This document shows, piece by piece, positions 9,802-19,632 of a stretch of DNA of 64,000 nucleotides. The notes below the pieces were generated by a model. It was not told the origin of the DNA and made no database searches. It saw only the letters and a list, made by a program, of their open reading frames with translations. Each line of letters begins with the position of its first letter. Within the stretch, counting starts at the first letter, position 1. Source of the DNA: Candidatus Acidiferrales bacterium (GTDB lineage Bacteria; Bacteroidota; Ignavibacteria; Kryptoniales; JAKASW01); NCBI GenBank assembly GCA_035515795.1, contig DATJAY010000004.1, positions 208,753 through 272,752 on the forward strand. The letters are read 5' to 3'. The translations under genes and the position numbers were made by a program.

Positions 9802-12060
9802 ATGATTAGAAAATTGCCGGTTATCATCATGGTGTCCATGATGGGGTTACAAGCATCCGCACAAACTCTTATATGGAAGAATTTTTCTTCCATGTACAAT
9901 GTGAATGGAATCACCATTTTCAATGGACATGTGTGGGCTGCCACTTCAGGCGGAGTATTTTCCTATTCGCCGGTGAGCGGCACTTTTGATGAGTTCACCA
10001 CGACCGAAGGGTTGTCGAACATACAAGCGACCTCAATAATTTCCGACTCTGGAAATATCTTGGTGGGTGAAGGAGATGGAACCATCGATGAGCTCAACAG
10101 CTCCGGGGTGAGGTATAGGTCACAAAAGGACATCGAAAAATCCTCTGCGTTGTCTAAACGGGTCAGAAATCTGGCAGTTGCCGGAGACACGCTGTTTGCA
10201 TGTACCGACTTTGGTGTGATTGTCATTTCAAGAAGCTCGTTCGGAATTCTTGATAGCTATCTGCACTTCTTTCCGAAACAAGCCACCGACACCGCAAATT
10301 CAGTTGCGATTTTTCATGGTGATATTTATGTAGCGAGTCCGTTTGGTCTGTCCTTTGCGCCGCGTTCTGCGACAGATCTTGCTGCGCCAGATTTCTGGAA
10401 CGCGGTGCCGGACTCGATCGGATTCTCCTCCGGTGTGAGCTCGCTGGTGGTTTTCAACGGTTCTTTGCTGGTTGGAACGAACCATGGCATCTTTTATTCA
10501 TCCGATGGAATCACTTTTCAGCTGCTCCCAGGCACAGGCACGATGAATGTTGTAACACTTGTTGACGACGGGAATTCGTTGTTAATAAATTCGCAGAACG
10601 GACTGTTCAAGTTGCTCCCTGATAATTCCATCTCCACGATCTACAGCGGCGGCGTTTCTTTGCACAATGTAGCGGCGTATGCCGACACATTAATTCTCGG
10701 CGGAACGTCGCTAGGATTACTTTCCATCGGATCTTCAGTTCAAACCATCGTGCCCCCTGGTCCGGCTACAAATTTTGTCAACCATTTGTCTGTTGACGCA
10801 TCAGGAAATCTGTGGTGCGCGACCAGCTCAGATGACCATGGATGGGCGTTCATGAAATTTGACGGAACCAAATGGAAAAATTATAGTCTGAGTCAGACTC
10901 CGATCTTGACGACGAACCAATTTTTCCAGATCAGCGCGGTTTGCGGAAACAGAATTGTGGCAGGCGCCTGGGGCGGGCCTGGACCGAAACCGACTCCGAG
11001 GGGTGGGATAGCTCTATTGAGCAGCGATACGATAACAAAGGTGTTCAACAGTTCCAATTCACAGCTTGTCGGCATTTCGAATGACCCTACCTATGTCGTG
11101 GTGGGAGACGCTGCATGTGATGCAAATGGTAATATTTGGATGACCGATTTTGGCGCGTACAACGGGAACATATTGGCAGTCTATTCCCCTCAGGACTCTT
11201 CATGGTACACATTCAACAACCCTTATTCGCCGCCCGCCGGTTTTGTTTCAATTGCCGTCGACGGCTACGGGGGAGTGTGGGCCGGAGATCAGTTTGTAGA
11301 TAATCAGGGCAATTTTGATGGAGTGTTTTATTATAACGCGAATGGAACCCTCGATGACAAAAGCGACGATCAAAGTTTCCCTATCGGAACAAGTGACGGA
11401 CTCCTGAGCGATCAGGTAAATTCGGTGATGGTTGATAATGAAAATCAAGTATGGGTAGGGACGACTCTGGGCCTGAATGTAATCTATGACCCGACCGATC
11501 CGAGCTTGGTATTGTCAATTTACTCGATGCTGGATCAGGATATTCTGGGGATTGACTACGATGCCTTGGATAATAAATGGATTTCGACAGTGACTGGCGT
11601 ATTCGTGTTATCGAAAGACGGCAATACGCAGCTAGCACAATACAATATCACGAATAGCCCGATTCCCAATGACAATGTGGTTTCTGTTGCTTGCGACAGA
11701 ATTCACGGGATTGTGTACTTTGCGACGAACTACGGAGTAACTCAATTAAAAATGGGAGTGATACAACCGCAGACAAACTTCACCAAGATAAAAGTGTACC
11801 CCAATCCTGTGAAGTTTCCGATCAAGGACTATGTACGAATTGCGGGACTTGTCGCGGACAGCCAGATCAAGATTTTTTCCGTTGCCGGCAAAATGGTTAG
11901 TCATCTCCCCGGTCCGGCGGGAACCGTTCAAGGCGATATTGCTTATTGGTTTGGTACTGATGACGAGGGTAGACTGCTGCCGAGTGGAATCTACATAATA
12001 ATTGCTTATTCTCCGGACGGTACCCAGAGCGCCGTAACAAAAGTAGCGATAGTCCGATGA
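9802..12060 (+). CDS. Secreted beta-propeller protein with T9SS C-terminal domain, PorZ-like
   Basis: 752 residues: signal peptide (first ~20 residues, ending SASA), then repeated propeller blades of the two-component-regulator type (for example IWKNFSSMYNVNGITIF, GSVWAATSGGVFSY-like blocks spaced about 40-50 residues, LWCATSSDDHGW, VWVGTTLGLNVIYDP), then a sorting domain from about residue 665 starting KIKVYPNPVKFP and ending in SGIYIIIAYSPDG. Two propellers followed by a T9SS-type tail is the layout of PorZ, the surface protein that delivers anionic LPS to the T9SS sortase. Other propeller proteins share the pieces, so PorZ is an inference from architecture. No other T9SS gene is close. Confidence 0.65.
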   Translation: MIRKLPVIIMVSMMGLQASAQTLIWKNFSSMYNVNGITIFNGHVWAATSGGVFSYSPVSGTFDEFTTTEGLSNIQATSIISDSGNILVGEGDGTIDELNSSGVRYRSQKDIEKSSALSKRVRNLAVAGDTLFACTDFGVIVISRSSFGILDSYLHFFPKQATDTANSVAIFHGDIYVASPFGLSFAPRSATDLAAPDFWNAVPDSIGFSSGVSSLVVFNGSLLVGTNHGIFYSSDGITFQLLPGTGTMNVVTLVDDGNSLLINSQNGLFKLLPDNSISTIYSGGVSLHNVAAYADTLILGGTSLGLLSIGSSVQTIVPPGPATNFVNHLSVDASGNLWCATSSDDHGWAFMKFDGTKWKNYSLSQTPILTTNQFFQISAVCGNRIVAGAWGGPGPKPTPRGGIALLSSDTITKVFNSSNSQLVGISNDPTYVVVGDAACDANGNIWMTDFGAYNGNILAVYSPQDSSWYTFNNPYSPPAGFVSIAVDGYGGVWAGDQFVDNQGNFDGVFYYNANGTLDDKSDDQSFPIGTSDGLLSDQVNSVMVDNENQVWVGTTLGLNVIYDPTDPSLVLSIYSMLDQDILGIDYDALDNKWISTVTGVFVLSKDGNTQLAQYNITNSPIPNDNVVSVACDRIHGIVYFATNYGVTQLKMGVIQPQTNFTKIKVYPNPVKFPIKDYVRIAGLVADSQIKIFSVAGKMVSHLPGPAGTVQGDIAYWFGTDDEGRLLPSGIYIIIAYSPDGTQSAVTKVAIVR

Positions 12061-12105
12061 ATAAATGTTTCCTTTCCGCTTTCAGGAGTAACTCGATGTC
12101 GACCG

Positions 12106-13548
12106 CTACTGCCAATGTGCGCGATATACCTCCACGTGAGTGTCCTGCGTTGCGTTAATTCCAAACCCTGCCAAAGTGGCGTCATAAATTTTTTGAAGCG
12201 ATACATCTAGGTCTGGTAATCGCACGTGTACACCCGTGCGGAGAATAATGAACTCAGGCTTTTTTGCTTTTAAATATTCTTCGGTGCTTTTGTTGTAGTT
12301 GTACCAGTCTTTGTCAACCAATCCACCCAAATCGTAAATACCGCATCCCGAGTACACCCCGATTATTCCTACATCGGGGGTGGCCACGTGACAATTCCCG
12401 GTGTTTAATTTATTCAACAGTTCGGCAATCTCCGTATAATGTTTTTGGAATCCTTCGTAAAATCTGTCTGCATCGGGTTTAACTATGAACGCGGTGAAAA
12501 GAGAATTATAAAATGCTGAACCGGCAATCAGGGCGACCCAGGCGAAACGTTTTGTCCCAGTAGAGAAATTCCATCTTTGTATTACACGACCTACAAAATC
12601 TACCGTGACAAGAATTACGAGCGGCGTGATCATCAGCGAGTATCTGGAGATGATTGCGACGTTTTTTAACATGTAGAAACAGAAAAACGAAAACGTCAAA
12701 ATCATGAAAAGAAAGGTTTCTGAATTTATTCTCTTCGTGGTTATTAGTTTGGGATTTCTTGTCGGGAGGAGAAACATAGTGACCGCGACCAAAATAAATC
12801 CAATCTCAACGAGGTTTTCTGACAAAAGTAATTTTGCGTCCCGCAGCAAGGTGTAAATTTCAGTCGAAAAGAACGGATCTCCTGCCTTTGAGAGGAGTGT
12901 TGTCGGGACGATAGTTCCGTAGTATGCTATTGCAAAGGTCAGCCAGCACAATAGCGGCAGTGCTGACAAGATAATCTTGACGAAATCAAATTTCGTTTTC
13001 TGTTCTGCCAGGAGGTACGAGAAGAATATTAAGAAGACCAGACAGAACTCCGGACGTATCAACGGCGCCAACCCTAGGGGAAGATATACCGATCGTTTTG
13101 ATGTGCCATCATTTTCTTTGTAAACGATGAAGGCAAGCAAAAGCATGAAGAAACATGCTGCAGGCGCTTCCATTCCGGTAAATGACCAGCGAAGAAAGTA
13201 AGCGTTCGCGGCCAACAAAAAAGCGGCAATTGATGATTCGATTGAACCGAAACGCAGTTTCGCGGTGTAATACATCATGACTATCGAAGCCGCTGCAAAC
13301 CCGAGCGACAGTAGTCTGGCAGAGGCAACAAAGTTGTGTAGGATGAACGCAGTGGCCGCGATGAGCAGCGGCCAGAGTGGAGCAGTAGAGCCGTAGGTTT
13401 TGTTCCCGGCAAAACTGTACCCTTTTCCGCTTAATATATCCTTTGCGTATCCGATGTGAATGAAGGCATCATCGGGTATAAAATGGCGGTAGAGTAATAG
13501 TGCGGCGGCTCCAAAAACTAAGACGAGAGCGAACAGTGAGTTTTTCAT
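12106..13548 (-). CDS. Multi-span membrane glycosyltransferase-like protein (GT-C fold)
   Basis: 480 residues with roughly ten hydrophobic segments followed by a soluble C-terminal part. The first periplasmic loop reads FIPDDAFIHIGYAKDILSG with YGSTAPLWPLLIA after it, the paired-acid loop (DD) typical of GT-C polyprenyl-phosphate-sugar transferases of the ArnT/PMT/AftB kind. The sugar and acceptor are unknown. I prefer the ATG at 13548, which opens directly into the first membrane helix; an in-frame TTG at 13614 would add 22 polar residues. It converges on the propeller gene with 45 bases between stops. Confidence 0.7.
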   Translation of the reverse strand: MKNSLFALVLVFGAAALLLYRHFIPDDAFIHIGYAKDILSGKGYSFAGNKTYGSTAPLWPLLIAATAFILHNFVASARLLSLGFAAASIVMMYYTAKLRFGSIESSIAAFLLAANAYFLRWSFTGMEAPAACFFMLLLAFIVYKENDGTSKRSVYLPLGLAPLIRPEFCLVFLIFFSYLLAEQKTKFDFVKIILSALPLLCWLTFAIAYYGTIVPTTLLSKAGDPFFSTEIYTLLRDAKLLLSENLVEIGFILVAVTMFLLPTRNPKLITTKRINSETFLFMILTFSFFCFYMLKNVAIISRYSLMITPLVILVTVDFVGRVIQRWNFSTGTKRFAWVALIAGSAFYNSLFTAFIVKPDADRFYEGFQKHYTEIAELLNKLNTGNCHVATPDVGIIGVYSGCGIYDLGGLVDKDWYNYNKSTEEYLKAKKPEFIILRTGVHVRLPDLDVSLQKIYDATLAGFGINATQDTHVEVYRAHWQ

Positions 13549-13817
13549 ATCTTCGGTTTTATTTATCTTAAAAGATCCAATATCAAAGTTATTATTTGTT
13601 GGGTGGCGATTCAATGATCTGCGGTGACTTCGCTACATTTCGAACTTTTGGAGGGTTTAGAATCAAAGAACTATGCTTTGCTGAGAAACCCGCAACATGG
13701 TACGAGGAAAGAATGTTCAGTGATATATGTTCCAGAAAATTAGACTTTGCGTTCCGGAGCAAGGGGCTGAAAAAAACGAAAACTTCGGCCCGTATTATTA
13801 TTAAACAATATCAATAG

Positions 13818-13847
13818 TTGGCATTTTTCCGAACTGTCTTTTATATT
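13818..13847 (+). promoter_or_regulatory. Candidate promoter for the Spt gene
   Basis: TTGGCA (13818-13823) and TATATT (13842-13847) are separated by 18 bases. A transcript from here would start near 13854, which fits the TTG start at 13897 (about 43-base leader with a strong ribosome binding site) and not the ATG at 13855. Read by eye only. Confidence 0.4.
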
Positions 13848-13896
13848 AAACCGAATGGAAACGATTTCCACATCCACTCAAAGGAGGCAAACTCGA

Positions 13897-15090
13897 TTGG
13901 ACATATTTCAGAAATGTCGTGATTATACTTTAGCTGATGAAGTAAAAAAGCAAGGACTCTATCCTTATTTCCATGCTTTTGAAGAAAATGAAGGTCCCGT
14001 TGTCGTCATTGAAGATAGAAAAATTATCATGGCGGGATCGAATAATTATTTAGGCTTGACGACTCATCCGAGAGTACGCGAGGCAGCAAAGAAGGCTATC
14101 GATAAATACGGTACAGGGTGTTCCGGCTCCCGTTATTTGACGGGCTCGGTTACCTTGCATTTTGAGCTCGAAGAGCGACTGGCAAAGTTCATGGGCAAAG
14201 AGGCCTGCATGACTTACTCGACCGGATTCCAAACGGCCCTCGGAGTGATTTCAACTCTGGTTCAGCACGACGAGTATGTCATCTCAGACCGAGACAATCA
14301 TGCCTGCATCGTCATGGGAACATTCATATCCAAGGGGCAAACCGCGGAGTTGGTTCGTTATAAACACAACGATATGGATCATCTTGAGACGGTGATTTCT
14401 AAAATACCGTTGGATGCTCCAAAGTTAATTGTGTCGGACGGTGTATTCTCAACATCCGGAGATATTCTGGATTTGCCTCGGATGGTGGAGGTTGCAAAGA
14501 AGTACAATGCTCGTGTAATGATCGACGATGCGCACTCGGTCGGTGTCATTGGAAAAGGTGGTCGCGGCACGGCGAGCTATTTCGGGCTGGATGGTGATGT
14601 TGATCTGACCATGGGAACCTTTTCTAAGACATTTGCTTCGCTCGGCGGTTTTGTCGTCGGCGAGAGGGCTGTCATAAACTACCTGCAGCATCATTCAGCT
14701 GCGTTCATATTCAGTGCGAGTCCGACGCCCGCTTCGGTGGCTGCGGCGATTGAAGCGCTGAAGATATTGGAAGAGCAACCGGAACTTGTTGACAAGCTGA
14801 TAAGTAATGCAGATTATGTGAGACAAGGTTTGAAAAAGCTTGGTTTTAAGGTCCATGAAAACAAAACCGCGATCGTTCCTGTTATCATAGGCGATACGAT
14901 GAAGACGTTACTATTCTGGAGAAAGCTTTTCGATGCCGGTGTCTACGCGAATGCATTTGTCAGACCGGGCGTCCCGCCAGGTATGGAAATGCTCAGAACA
15001 AGTTACATGGCGACGCACGAGCGGCACCACTTAGACAAAATAGTTGAACTTTTCGGAGAGATCGGAAGAGAGCTCGGCGTGATCGCATGA
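13897..15090 (+). CDS. Serine palmitoyltransferase-like alpha-oxoamine synthase
   Basis: 397-residue PLP enzyme of the alpha-oxoamine synthase family, which condenses an acyl-CoA with an amino acid. Seen: [10 protein letters not shown] and [16 protein letters not shown], the glycine-rich [29 protein letters not shown], and the PLP lysine in [14 protein letters not shown]. These match bacterial serine palmitoyltransferase (first step of sphingolipid synthesis) better than BioF or Kbl, with YISD/H-type residues in [10 protein letters not shown]. Start chosen at TTG 13897 because AAGGAGG lies at 13881-13887; the ATG at 13855 has no ribosome binding site. The next gene, an acetyltransferase-like protein, is 46 bases downstream. 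Confidence 0.8.
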   Translation: MDIFQKCRDYTLADEVKKQGLYPYFHAFEENEGPVVVIEDRKIIMAGSNNYLGLTTHPRVREAAKKAIDKYGTGCSGSRYLTGSVTLHFELEERLAKFMGKEACMTYSTGFQTALGVISTLVQHDEYVISDRDNHACIVMGTFISKGQTAELVRYKHNDMDHLETVISKIPLDAPKLIVSDGVFSTSGDILDLPRMVEVAKKYNARVMIDDAHSVGVIGKGGRGTASYFGLDGDVDLTMGTFSKTFASLGGFVVGERAVINYLQHHSAAFIFSASPTPASVAAAIEALKILEEQPELVDKLISNADYVRQGLKKLGFKVHENKTAIVPVIIGDTMKTLLFWRKLFDAGVYANAFVRPGVPPGMEMLRTSYMATHERHHLDKIVELFGEIGRELGVIA

Positions 15091-15136
15091 TGGTCATCGG
15101 CACAAATTCTTGAAACCACATACAGAGAGGAAAGAG

Positions 15137-16255
15137 ATGAGCGGAATTGACATAAAGCCCGTGCGCACAAAGAAAGACTTGATGGACTTCATAAAACTCC
15201 CTTGGAAGATTTACAGGAATGATCCATATTGGGTTCCGCCTCTTCTGATGGACAGGAAAAAACTCCTGGACACGAAGAAGAATCCGTTTTATCAACATTC
15301 CGAGATAGAAATGTTTCTTGCACATAGAAACGGAGATGTTGTAGGACGAAACGCAGCGATCATAAATTATAATCACAATAAATTCCAGGAAGAGGAAATC
15401 GGCTTCTTCGGATTTTTTGAGTCGATGAACGACCAGGAAGTCGCAAACACGCTTTTTGATGCAAGCAGGGATTGGATCAAGAAAAAAGGATATTCAGCGA
15501 TGCGGGGGCCTATTAATCCGTCGACGAACGACGAGGTCGGCCTCCTGGTCGATGGCTTCGAAAGCAGCCCGATCATGTTGATGACCTACAACCCGAGGTA
15601 CTACCTCGATTTATTCAATAACTACGGACTGAAAAAGGAGAAAGATCTTTTCGCTTTCCATGTGAACAAAGATCGCGTATTCACGGACAAGCTGGAACGG
15701 GTGGCGAGGATGATAACTCACAAGGAGGGTGTCACGTTTCGAAGCATCAATATGAAAAAGCTTGGCGAAGAGATAAAAAAAGTTAAGGATGTTTATAATG
15801 AAGCCTGGAGCAAAAACTGGGGATTCGTGCCGATGACAGATGAGGAGTTCGATTTCCTCGCCGAGGACTTGAAGCAGGTTGTCGAGCCTGAGCTTGCTAT
15901 ATTTGCCGAAGTCAACGGCAAGCCCGTGGGATTTGCACTTTCACTTCCCGATATTAATTACGCACTGAAATTCAACAAGAAAGGCCATCTGCTGCCGGGC
16001 ATTTACCATCTCTTGACCAAAAAGAAACAGATAAAATGGATAAGGATCATGGTACTCGGCGTGATTCATAGCTACCAGCAGACAGGGATCTCGGCAGTAT
16101 TGTTTTATGAAACGGCGAAACGCGCAGTTAAACTTGGATACCCCGACGGTGAGGCATCATGGGTGCTCGAGGATAATTTAATGATGAATCGGAGTGCGGA
16201 ATTATTGAATGCAGAAAAATATAAAACTTACAGAATCTACAGGAAGGATTTTTGA
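15137..16255 (+). CDS. GNAT-like acetyltransferase-fold protein in Spt operon
   Basis: 372 residues. Start at ATG 15137, preceded by GAGGAAAGAG; an earlier in-frame ATG-less extension from 15110 is not supported. The N-terminal half contains YWVPPLLMDRKKLLD and MRGPINPSTNDEVGLLVDGF, the second half GFALSLPDINYAL and TGISAVLFYETAKRAVKLGY, a GNAT-type acetyl-CoA region. Proteins of this kind often sit beside PLP acyltransferases of the Spt/Kbl group, but their reaction is not established to my knowledge. A part in N-acylation of the sphingoid base is possible and is inference from position only. Confidence 0.65.
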   Translation: MSGIDIKPVRTKKDLMDFIKLPWKIYRNDPYWVPPLLMDRKKLLDTKKNPFYQHSEIEMFLAHRNGDVVGRNAAIINYNHNKFQEEEIGFFGFFESMNDQEVANTLFDASRDWIKKKGYSAMRGPINPSTNDEVGLLVDGFESSPIMLMTYNPRYYLDLFNNYGLKKEKDLFAFHVNKDRVFTDKLERVARMITHKEGVTFRSINMKKLGEEIKKVKDVYNEAWSKNWGFVPMTDEEFDFLAEDLKQVVEPELAIFAEVNGKPVGFALSLPDINYALKFNKKGHLLPGIYHLLTKKKQIKWIRIMVLGVIHSYQQTGISAVLFYETAKRAVKLGYPDGEASWVLEDNLMMNRSAELLNAEKYKTYRIYRKDF

Positions 16256-16272
16256 TCGGAGGTTTTTGAGAA

Positions 16273-17196
16273 ATGCCAGTGAAGAAAGTTGAAAAGATAT
16301 GGATGAACGGTAAACTTGTGAATTGGGACGATGCTAAGGTTCATGTGTTATCTCATGTAATTCATTACGGCTCAAGCTGGTTCGAGGGGATTCGCTGTTA
16401 CGACACGGCGAAGGGGCCGGCAATTTTCCGGCTGGATGAGCATTTAAAACGACTTGAGAATTCGGCAAAAATTTATCGCGTGGATGCCCCTTACACAATA
16501 ACGCAGCTCAAACAGGCAGCCATGGAGACGATAAGGGCGAACAAAATGAAAGCATGTTACATCCGCCCGATTTTTTTCCGCGGCTACGGCGATGTAGGAG
16601 TGAATCCATCCAACAATCCGGTCGATACGGTCATCGCGGTCTGGGAATGGGGGCAATACCTCGGCCATGAGGCGGTTCAGGACGGAATCGATGTTTGTGT
16701 TTCCAGTTGGCGTCGAGCAGCGCCGGATACGTTTCCGACGCTCGCAAAGACCGGCGGCAACTACATGAATTCTCAATTGATAAAATTAGAGGCGATGGCA
16801 AACGGTTACACGGAAGGTGTCGCCTTGGATGCCGATGGTTATGTGAGCGAAGGAAGCGGCGAAAATATTTTTGTCGTCCGAGATGGAATTCTTTATACGA
16901 CTCCGCTGCATTCAGCAATCCTCGGAGGTATCACCAGGGCATCGGTGATCCAGCTTGCAAAGGAATCCGGCATTGAAGTGCGGGAAGAACAAATGCTCCG
17001 CGAGTTTCTTTATATTGCCGATGAAGTTTTCTTCTCAGGTACAGCCGCCGAACTCACTCCGATCCGTTCGGTAGATAAGATTAAGGTTGGAAACGGCAAG
17101 CCGGGTCAGGTCACACGGGAGTTGCAGAATAAGTTTTTCAACATTATTAGAAATGGAGAAGACACGCACGGCTGGTTGACGTTCGTGTACGACTGA
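16273..17196 (+). CDS. ilvE: Branched-chain amino acid aminotransferase
   Basis: 307-residue fold-type IV PLP transaminase catalysing the last step of Val/Leu/Ile synthesis. Seen: [41 protein letters not shown], the PLP lysine in [12 protein letters not shown], the phosphate-binding segment [13 protein letters not shown] and [13 protein letters not shown]. Length and motifs fit bacterial IlvE. GGAGG nine bases before the ATG. Only 17 bases separate it from the acetyltransferase-like gene, so it may be cotranscribed with the Spt pair. Confidence 0.93.
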   Translation: MPVKKVEKIWMNGKLVNWDDAKVHVLSHVIHYGSSWFEGIRCYDTAKGPAIFRLDEHLKRLENSAKIYRVDAPYTITQLKQAAMETIRANKMKACYIRPIFFRGYGDVGVNPSNNPVDTVIAVWEWGQYLGHEAVQDGIDVCVSSWRRAAPDTFPTLAKTGGNYMNSQLIKLEAMANGYTEGVALDADGYVSEGSGENIFVVRDGILYTTPLHSAILGGITRASVIQLAKESGIEVREEQMLREFLYIADEVFFSGTAAELTPIRSVDKIKVGNGKPGQVTRELQNKFFNIIRNGEDTHGWLTFVYD

Positions 17197-17259
17197 GAAA
17201 GAGTGCTGATGGGCGATTTAAGGCTCTCAATTTTTCACCACTAACTTTGAATTTATTTT

Positions 17260-17805
17260 ATGGGCGAGCAAGTATCGGTAGTTAGCAGCGTGTGGGAAAA
17301 TTTTTTCCGCAATCATAAAAAGGATGATGATAATCTGGAAAAATTGCTTTCTGAAGTGCCGATTTTTTCTCAGTTGACTTCAAGGGAGTTGAGGCAAGTC
17401 AGCGGGATTGTGCACCGTCGGCAATATTCGGCGGGCGAGTATGTTTTCGCCCAGGGTGATCCGGGACTCGGGATGTACGTCATCGAAGAAGGAGAAGTCT
17501 CGATAATGTTCTTCGATGACGCGGGAAGGGAAAAAAAATTAGCGCTCCTCAAGTCGGGGGATTTCTTCGGCGATCTTTCGTTGCTTGACGAATCGCCGCG
17601 GAGTGCAGCGGCTATCTCGAAAACGGAATCGAAAATTATCGGTTTCTTCAGGCCCGATCTCATAAATCTTTTAAGCCGCTCACCGAAGTTAGGCACGAAA
17701 ATCCTTTTTAAGCTGGGTGAAGTCATCGGTACTCGCCTGAGAGTGACAAACGAGCAGCTTGCTAAATTGAACGCGGAGCTGGAGAAGATTCGGAACAAAA
17801 AGTAG
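17260..17805 (+). CDS. Cyclic-nucleotide-binding-domain protein without DNA-binding domain
   Basis: 181 residues. A Crp-type ligand-binding barrel occupies about residues 28-145 (GLGMYVIEEGEVSIMF; FFGDLSLLDESPRSAAA). It ends in a short charged helix (NEQLAKLNAELEKIRNKK) with no winged helix, so it is not a transcription factor. Such stand-alone domains work as sensors or as subunits of something else; the partner is unknown. UspA follows after 9 bases, which points to a stress-related two-gene unit. Confidence 0.8.
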   Translation: MGEQVSVVSSVWENFFRNHKKDDDNLEKLLSEVPIFSQLTSRELRQVSGIVHRRQYSAGEYVFAQGDPGLGMYVIEEGEVSIMFFDDAGREKKLALLKSGDFFGDLSLLDESPRSAAAISKTESKIIGFFRPDLINLLSRSPKLGTKILFKLGEVIGTRLRVTNEQLAKLNAELEKIRNKK

Positions 17806-17814
17806 GGAGGTAAC

Positions 17815-18285
17815 ATGCCGACCGTCAGTTTAAAGAAAATTCTTGTTCCTCAGGATTTTTCCGATTATTCGTTGCACGCCCTGAAATATGCTGTCACCTT
17901 AGCAGGGTTGTTCAAATCCGAACTTGTCATAATTCACGTTGTGGAGCCGATAGTTTATCCCGCGGATTTCAGCTTCGGGCAAGTGAGCATTCCTGCGATG
18001 GAAGAAGAAATTCGAAAACACAGCGAAGAACAACTGAACGAGCTAGTCGCGAAGGAAATTCCGGACAGCATAAAAGTCACATCGATAATACGAGTGGGCA
18101 AGCCGTTTATTGAAATCGTCGATGTCGCCAAGTCTGAGAGCATTGACCTTATCGTTATTTCTTCGCATGGAAGGACAGGCATGGATCACGTCCTGTTCGG
18201 CAGCACAGCGGATAAAGTGGTACGAAAAGCACCATGTCCTGTCCTCACCGTCCGGCCCCATGAACATGAATTTGTAACGCCGTAA
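17815..18285 (+). CDS. Universal stress protein (UspA family)
   Basis: 156 residues, one Usp domain. Seen: KKILVPQDFSDYSLHALKYA at the start and the ATP-binding signature SSHGRTGMDHVLFGSTADKV followed by APCPVLTVRP. The full G-2x-G-9x-G(S/T) pattern is present, so it should bind ATP. Good ribosome binding site (AGGGAGG). Paired with the cNMP-binding protein upstream. Specific role unknown. Confidence 0.92.
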   Translation: MPTVSLKKILVPQDFSDYSLHALKYAVTLAGLFKSELVIIHVVEPIVYPADFSFGQVSIPAMEEEIRKHSEEQLNELVAKEIPDSIKVTSIIRVGKPFIEIVDVAKSESIDLIVISSHGRTGMDHVLFGSTADKVVRKAPCPVLTVRPHEHEFVTP

Positions 18286-18288
18286 AGA

Positions 18289-18320
18289 TTCTCGGCTTTC
18301 GGGAGTCAGACGCCCGAGAA
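18289..18320 (+). terminator. Weak inverted repeat after the uspA-like gene
   Basis: TTCTCGG (18289-18295) pairs with CCGAGAA (18314-18320), a 7-bp stem with an 18-base loop directly after the stop. No U-run follows, so termination is uncertain. Confidence 0.25.
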
Positions 18321-18433
18321 CAGGTTCGGCCAGGGCTATCACAAAGTGGTTTTTGTGACGACGCCGTGAAAGTTGTTGGGGTATGGGAACGAAGGCAATA
18401 GAATTGCCTGTTAGTTCTTCTAAAGGAACCTCG

Positions 18434-19609
18434 ATGAAACTCCGATTGCCTTTTTCCCTTTGTGTTTTGCTCGCTGCACTCCTTTCCTTAAGCTGGAACT
18501 TCAGCAATCAAGATTGTTCAGCAGAAGGTCAAACGTACCAGCTGCCGCAGGAATCCCTGACAGACTTGAAAAATCGGGACATCAAGATGCCCACGTTGCC
18601 GTCCATCGAGGCGATGCATTGGTTCAACACCGGCGATACGCTGAATCTGAAAGGCAAAGTTGTCCTCGTGGATTTCTGGGATTACACCTGCGTAAACTGT
18701 ATCAGAACCCTGCCGTATCTCAAAGAGTGGTACGGCCGCTATAAGGATGCCGGGTTGGTGATCCTCGGGGTCCATTCGCCGGAGTTTGAGTTCGCGAAGA
18801 AGAGGGAAAACGTAATGGCTGCAATTCAGAAATTCGAAATTGACTATCCTGTTGTGATGGACAATGAATTCAAAATCTGGGATCGATTTGGGAATCAATA
18901 TTGGCCCGCAAAATATTTATTCGATAAAGGTGGGACACTTCGTTATATCCATTTTGGTGAGGGTGGATATGGCGAATTCGAAACGATGGTACAGAAGCTG
19001 CTGGAGGAGGCGAACCCGGACGCGAAACTTCCGGCTGTAATGGAACCGATACGGGCGACCGACGTTCCGGGAGCCGTTTGCTATCTCACGACACCTGAGA
19101 CTTATCTTGGATATGCCCGAGGTTCAATCGGGAACAAGGAAGGATACTCGCATAATGAGACCGTATCATACTCCGAGCCGGGCAGCATCGACAAAGACAA
19201 ATTCTATTTAGTCGGGAAGTGGGATATCGAACAACAGTTCGTACGTTACGTCGGCGGAGATGGCCTGGGGGATTCGATAAGTAGTAGGGGGAAATTGATA
19301 ATTAATTACATTGCTGCCGAAGCAAACCTGGTTATCAGGCCCGACTTCAATTCTAACCCTGGGCGTCATGATCCTTTTAGGGTCTACGTGTACCAGGATG
19401 GGAAGCCCGTCGCAAAAGAAGACTGGTCAAGCGATTTGCGCGGAGATTCGGACGGCAGAACGTACGTGACAGTCGATGCCGCGCGAATGTATTATATCAT
19501 CAAAAACAAGAATTACGGAAGGCATATATTGACTTTGCAGACGACATCTGATGAGTTCGCTGCTTATGCGTTTACGTTTGTGACGGCATGTCAGACCCCA
19601 TCCAACTAG
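18434..19609 (+). CDS. Exported thioredoxin-fold protein with DipZ-like C-terminal domain
   Basis: 391 residues. The ATG at 18434 follows TAAAGGAAC and opens a clean signal peptide (MKLRLPFSLCVLLAALLSL); an in-frame ATG at 18383 is less likely. A redoxin domain covers about residues 60-190 with active site DYTCVNCIRTLP (CVNC) and a partner segment QYWPAKYLFDKGG containing the cis-proline region. The remaining ~180 residues (YLGYARGSIGNKEGY; DKFYLVGKWDIEQQF; YVTVDAARMYYIIKN) match the beta-rich domain that follows thioredoxin in DipZ/CcdA fusions. Here the membrane CcdA part is missing. Periplasmic thiol oxidoreductase; substrate unknown, cytochrome c maturation being one option given the haem genes nearby. 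Confidence 0.8.
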   Translation: MKLRLPFSLCVLLAALLSLSWNFSNQDCSAEGQTYQLPQESLTDLKNRDIKMPTLPSIEAMHWFNTGDTLNLKGKVVLVDFWDYTCVNCIRTLPYLKEWYGRYKDAGLVILGVHSPEFEFAKKRENVMAAIQKFEIDYPVVMDNEFKIWDRFGNQYWPAKYLFDKGGTLRYIHFGEGGYGEFETMVQKLLEEANPDAKLPAVMEPIRATDVPGAVCYLTTPETYLGYARGSIGNKEGYSHNETVSYSEPGSIDKDKFYLVGKWDIEQQFVRYVGGDGLGDSISSRGKLIINYIAAEANLVIRPDFNSNPGRHDPFRVYVYQDGKPVAKEDWSSDLRGDSDGRTYVTVDAARMYYIIKNKNYGRHILTLQTTSDEFAAYAFTFVTACQTPSN

Positions 19610-19632
19610 GAGCAAAGGATGCCGACGAACCT

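Noticed and set aside
13596..13817. 73-codon plus-strand frame before the Spt gene
   Set aside because: No ribosome binding site, no domain, and it overlaps the likely promoter region of Spt.
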